The translations under genes and the position numbers were made by a program. Positions 60,976 through 64,000 of a stretch of 64,000 bases of DNA are shown piece by piece. The stretch covers positions 18,874 to 82,873 of the forward strand of contig JAYZUZ010000021.1 in NCBI GenBank assembly GCA_036156195.1, written 5' to 3'. The DNA comes from Abyssibacter sp036156195. GTDB taxonomy: Bacteria; Pseudomonadota; Gammaproteobacteria; Nevskiales; OUC007. Positions within the stretch are counted from its first letter, which is position 1; each line of letters opens with the position of its first letter. The notes under the pieces were generated by a model. That model made no database searches and was not told the DNA's origin. It was given only the letters and a program-made list of their open reading frames with translations.

Positions 60976-60988
60976 TCACAAAATGTGA
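60976..60988. promoter_or_regulatory. Palindrome in the divergent antitoxin/cas4-cas1 promoter region
   Basis: TCACA-AAA-TGTGA is a perfect inverted repeat in the 68-bp gap between the divergent antitoxin and cas4-cas1 starts. It is a candidate operator for the ribbon-helix-helix antitoxin and could affect both directions. Confidence 0.4.
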
Positions 60989-61004
60989 CTCAACAAGGGG
61001 TGTC

Positions 61005-62708
61005 ATGAACCAGCGCGAACTGCCCCTGCCGTTTCCTGAGTTGGCATCCGATCTGCCGCTGATGCCGGCGCGGATGGTTAACGAGTACGAATACTGTCCA
61101 CGGTTGGCCTATCTGGAATGGGTGCAGGGCGAGTGGGCGGAATCTGGTGACACGGTTCGTGGCCGTTTTGTGCACAAGCGGGTGGATAAACGGACAGGCA
61201 AGTTACCCGAGGCGCAAGATTTGGACGAAGACACCCGCCTGCATGCCCGGTCGATCACCTTGTCGTCCAACAAGCTCGGGTTAATTGCCAAGATGGACCT
61301 GATCGAATCAGACGCCGGCGCCGTAGTGCCGGTGGACTACAAGCAGGGCAAGCGACCACACGTTAGCAAGGGGGCTTATGCACCGGAGCGGGTGCAAGTC
61401 TGTGTGCAGGGGTTGATCCTGCGGGAGCACGGATACACCTGCGACGAAGGCGCACTGTACTTCGCCGGCTCAAAGGAGCGTGTGCCGGTGGCGTTTGATG
61501 ACGACCTCGTCGCGCAAACCATGTCGGCGATTAACGGGTTACGACTGGTGGCGGCCGGTGGGCAAATTCCTGCGCCGTTGGAAGACAGCCCGAAGTGTCC
61601 GCGTTGCAGCCTCGTCGGCATATGCCTTCCCGACGAGGTGAGCTTCTTGAATCGGGCAGAGACACCGCCACGCCGCCTCGCCGTAGGGCTCACAGAGGCA
61701 TTGCCGATGATCGTGCAAGACCACCGCGCCAAGGTGACCAAGAGCGGCGAACGCCTGGTGGTGAAGAAAGATGACAAGACTATCGCTTCGGCACGCTTGC
61801 CAGAGGTCTCCCAACTGATACTGATGGGCAACGTCTACCTGACTACACCAACCCTGCACGCGTTGATGGAGCGCGAGATTCCCGTCAGTTGGAGCAGCTA
61901 CGGCGGCTGGTTCAAGGGCTATACCGCAGGTGTCGGGCACAAGAATGTGGAACTGCGCACCGCGCAATATCGCGGCAGTTTTGATGACCAAATCTGTCTT
62001 CGGCTGGCCAAGGGTTGGGTTGCTGCGAAGATTCGAAACCAACGGACATTGCTGCGACGGAACTGGCGCGGCGAAGACAAGCCGTCCCAAGCCCTGGATA
62101 CGCTGGAGCGCTCGATCAAAGGCGTTGCGCGCACGCGCAACCTGCCGGAGCTGTTAGGCGTGGAGGGCAATGCAGCGGCAGCCTATTTCGGCGCGTTCGC
62201 TGGCATGCTGAAGAAGGCGGATGCGCAAGGCGCAGTGGCTTTTGACTTCGCCAAACGCAATCGAAGACCGCCCGCCGACCCGGTGAACGCCTTGTTGTCA
62301 TTCGCCTATGCCATGCTGACGCGGGCGTGGACCGTGACCTTGTCCACCGTCGGTTTTGATCCGTACCGGGGCTTCTACCACCAGCCACGCTATGGTCGGC
62401 CTGCGCTAGCGCTGGACATGATGGAACCGTTTCGGCCATTGGTCGCCGATTCCGCCGTACTCCAGGCAATTAACAATGGCGAGGTCCGGCCAACCGATTT
62501 CATTTCAGCGGGTGGTAGCGTCAATCTCAATGCGGATGGGCGTAAGCGGTTCATCGCGGCCTTTGAGCGACGGCTCAGCCACGAAGTGACACACCCCCTG
62601 TTCGGCTATCGCGTCAGCTACCGGCGGTTGCTGGAAATCCAGGCGCGATTGCTCGGGCGCAGCCTGCTGGGCGAAATTCCTGAAAACCCCAACTTCACCA
62701 CGCGGTGA
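61005..62708 (+). CDS. cas4-cas1: Cas4-Cas1 fusion adaptation protein (type I-G)
   Basis: The 567-aa fusion has an N-terminal Cas4 nuclease (about 1-215) with Cys31 in YEYCPRLAY, the DYKQGK active-site motif (about 107) and CPRCSLVGIC (Cys198, 201, 207) for the iron-sulfur cluster. The Cas1 integrase (about 230-567) has the active-site candidates Glu387 (GVEGNAAA), His459 (FYHQPRYG) and Asp471/Glu474 (LALDMMEPFRP). Cas4 trims prespacers and selects the PAM end; Cas1 with Cas2 integrates them. This fusion is a hallmark of type I-U/I-G. Confidence 0.95.
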   Translation: MNQRELPLPFPELASDLPLMPARMVNEYEYCPRLAYLEWVQGEWAESGDTVRGRFVHKRVDKRTGKLPEAQDLDEDTRLHARSITLSSNKLGLIAKMDLIESDAGAVVPVDYKQGKRPHVSKGAYAPERVQVCVQGLILREHGYTCDEGALYFAGSKERVPVAFDDDLVAQTMSAINGLRLVAAGGQIPAPLEDSPKCPRCSLVGICLPDEVSFLNRAETPPRRLAVGLTEALPMIVQDHRAKVTKSGERLVVKKDDKTIASARLPEVSQLILMGNVYLTTPTLHALMEREIPVSWSSYGGWFKGYTAGVGHKNVELRTAQYRGSFDDQICLRLAKGWVAAKIRNQRTLLRRNWRGEDKPSQALDTLERSIKGVARTRNLPELLGVEGNAAAAYFGAFAGMLKKADAQGAVAFDFAKRNRRPPADPVNALLSFAYAMLTRAWTVTLSTVGFDPYRGFYHQPRYGRPALALDMMEPFRPLVADSAVLQAINNGEVRPTDFISAGGSVNLNADGRKRFIAAFERRLSHEVTHPLFGYRVSYRRLLEIQARLLGRSLLGEIPENPNFTTR

Positions 62709-62712
62709 ACTC

Positions 62713-63003
62713 ATGAATGAACATCTGTACGTCGTCGCATATGACATCGGGGACCCCAAGCGCTGGCGCCGCGTGTTCAAGTTGATGCAAGGCTATGGCG
62801 AATGGTTGCAACTCTCCCTGTTCCAATGCCGGCTGTCTGCCAAGCGTCACGCCGAGCTGATTCATCTGCTCGACGGCCTGATCGACAACTCAGAAGATCA
62901 TGTGATGACTTTGGACATGGGTCCCGCGAGCAGTGTCGACCCAAAAGTGACCAGCCTCGGCAAAACATTCAAGGCGGTCGTAAGAGAACCCGTCATCGTG
63001 TGA
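62713..63003 (+). CDS. cas2: CRISPR-associated endoribonuclease-fold protein Cas2
   Basis: The 96-aa ferredoxin-fold protein has YVVAYDIGDPKRWRRVFKLM, with the conserved Asp11 after the first strand, and LQLSLFQCRLSAKRHAELIH. It bridges two Cas1 dimers during spacer integration. It follows cas4-cas1 by four bases, and the leader and array start about 200 bases downstream. Confidence 0.95.
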   Translation: MNEHLYVVAYDIGDPKRWRRVFKLMQGYGEWLQLSLFQCRLSAKRHAELIHLLDGLIDNSEDHVMTLDMGPASSVDPKVTSLGKTFKAVVREPVIV

Positions 63004-63209
63004 TTATTTTGCCCGCCGAGAACGAGCGCTCCAATGGTGCCAGTATTCCCAAGCAGCGCTCGTTTTTAGAAAGCTCTTTAACAATCAGCGATTTACGCCG
63101 GCCCGTGCGCAAAGCCGCGAGCCGCCGTGGCCTCCGAAGCGCCTTGACGAGAAGAGCGCTCGCAAGTCAGTCTGCAAACACCCGCCGCACAGGCCCTCGC
63201 AAGGGTGCT
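63004..63209 (+). promoter_or_regulatory. CRISPR leader
   Basis: The gap between cas2 and the first repeat contains an A/T-rich part (63060-63096) with AAGCTCTTTAACAATCAG. AATCAGCGATTTA (63083-63095) is a perfect match to the IHF consensus WATCARNNNNTTR. The last 110 bases are GC-rich. Leader position is supported by conserved repeats nearest to it and variant repeats farther right. Confidence 0.65.
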
Positions 63210-64000
63210 GTCTCCGGAGCAGAAACGCTCCGGCTTCATTGAAGCCGTGGACGGTTCGACGACCATCGAAGTCGTCGCGGGCGTCTCCGGAGCAGAAACG
63301 CTCCGGCTTCATTGAAGCCAGACGAAGCACTGCAACCAGTGGTTGGCGGCCGACACGTCTCCGGAGCAGAAACGCTCCGGCTTCATTGAAGCACCGCGGC
63401 TAAAAAGGTCGGAGAACAACTGCCATGTAGTCTCCGGATCCTAAACGCTCCGGCCTCTTTGAAGCTCGTCGATCGTGACGTACCTCTGCGGCCGTGCCGC
63501 GGTCTCCGGAGCAGAAACGCTCCGGCTTCATTGAAGCTAGTTGATCCAGGTCGAGTATTCGACAGTGCCCTCGATGTCTCCGGAGCAGAAACGCTCCGGC
63601 TTCATTGAAGCCATCAGAGTTTCATCGCTATAAACAAGGCGGCCAGGGTCTCCGGAGCAGAAACGCTCCGGCTTCATTGAAGCTTGTTTCAGGTGTGAGG
63701 TAATCGGGGTGAAAAATGAACGTCTCCGGAGCAGAAACGCTCCGGCTTCATTGAAGCACGCGGCAGCTGTGGCGTTCTTTGGCGAGCATGCCGGTTTCCG
63801 GAGCAGAAACGCTCCGGCTTCATTGAAGCGTCATTTCTAGGGCCGTGTTTCGCCGATGCGTTCGGGTTTCCGGAGCAGAAACGCTCCGGCTTCATTGAAG
63901 CTAGGCCGGCGGCACGTCGTTGTACGCCAGCGGGGCGATCTCCGGAGCAGAAACGCTCCGGCTTCATTGAAGCCGCAAGGGGCGTTTTTTACTGGCGCGG
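63210..64000 (+). CRISPR. Type I-G CRISPR array, 11 repeats, runs off right edge
   Basis: 36-base repeats start at 63210, 63283, 63357, 63430, 63502, 63576, 63648, 63722, 63794, 63866 and 63938, separated by ten complete unique spacers of 36-38 bases; an eleventh spacer begins at 63974. The repeat has a CCGGAG/CTCCGG stem and ends TTCATTGAAGC. The repeat at 63430 differs at five positions. Those at 63794 and 63866 have T at position 3, and that at 63938 has A at position 1. Reading rightward from the leader, the array is transcribed on the plus strand. Confidence 0.98.

Noticed and set aside
63085..63330. Minus-strand frames inside the CRISPR array (also 63689-63967) with repeated MKPERFCSG units
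   Set aside because: The repeated peptide is just the translation of the CRISPR repeats.

Overview
This window is a high-GC proteobacterial chromosome segment. By eye roughly two thirds of bases are G+C, with strong G/C preference at third codon positions up to about 52 kb. Several clusters fit a gammaproteobacterium: holA-proA-nadD-rsfS-rlmH, maf-rng-yhdP-nit-tldD, rsmD-coaD, rpmB-rpmG-mutM, coaBC-dut-argB and a Coq7-type ubiquinone hydroxylase. A cbb3 oxidase cluster with an FNR/Anr regulator points to aerobic or microaerobic respiration. I cannot name the genus.

Layout. 1-16 kb: a partial coq7 and housekeeping genes for replication, proline, NAD, ribosome maturation, the RNase G/YhdP/TldD cluster, RsmD, CoaD and gamma-glutamyltransferase. 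16-26 kb: an SDR, a DUF445 protein, mutM, the L28/L33 operon with promoter and terminator, a polytopic membrane protein plus cupredoxin-like partner, a large lipoprotein hydrolase, radC and a GGDEF protein. 26.3-38.9 kb: a respiratory block, ccoNOQP then ccoG, a tiny ccoH-position gene, ccoI, ccoS and a TauE/SafE-like gene, followed by a universal stress protein, cardiolipin synthase, an Anr-type regulator and hemN. FNR/Anr-type palindromes precede ccoN, the stress-protein gene and hemN-anr, so the block looks like one low-oxygen regulon. 38.9-51.8 kb: mixed accessory and housekeeping genes, including chromate transporter, peroxiredoxin, GNATs, coaBC-dut-argB, a DUF839 Tat protein and MarC.

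52-64 kb: a defence island. A WYL regulator, a nucleotidyltransferase and a 61-aa partner end at a terminator. After a gap of about 600 bases without a recognisable gene comes a complete type I-G (formerly I-U, GSU005x-type) CRISPR-Cas locus: cas3, csb3, csb1, csb2, a MazF/RHH toxin-antitoxin pair on the opposite strand, the cas4-cas1 fusion, cas2, a leader and an array of at least 11 repeats that runs off the right edge.

Most interesting observation. About 85 bases before cas3 lies a lone copy of the CRISPR repeat (32 of 36 positions identical). The bases after it, where a spacer would be, match a site 82 bases upstream at 15 of the first 18 positions. That site starts directly after a TTC trinucleotide resembling a PAM. 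Two of the three mismatches fall at positions 6 and 12, which type I Cascade does not read. The site overlaps promoter-like hexamers. This looks like a natural crRNA-like RNA that guides the complex to regulate its own locus (CreR-like), or a CRISPR-controlled toxin-antitoxin (CreTA-like). A 38-codon single-membrane-helix ORF diverges from the target site and is a possible toxin.
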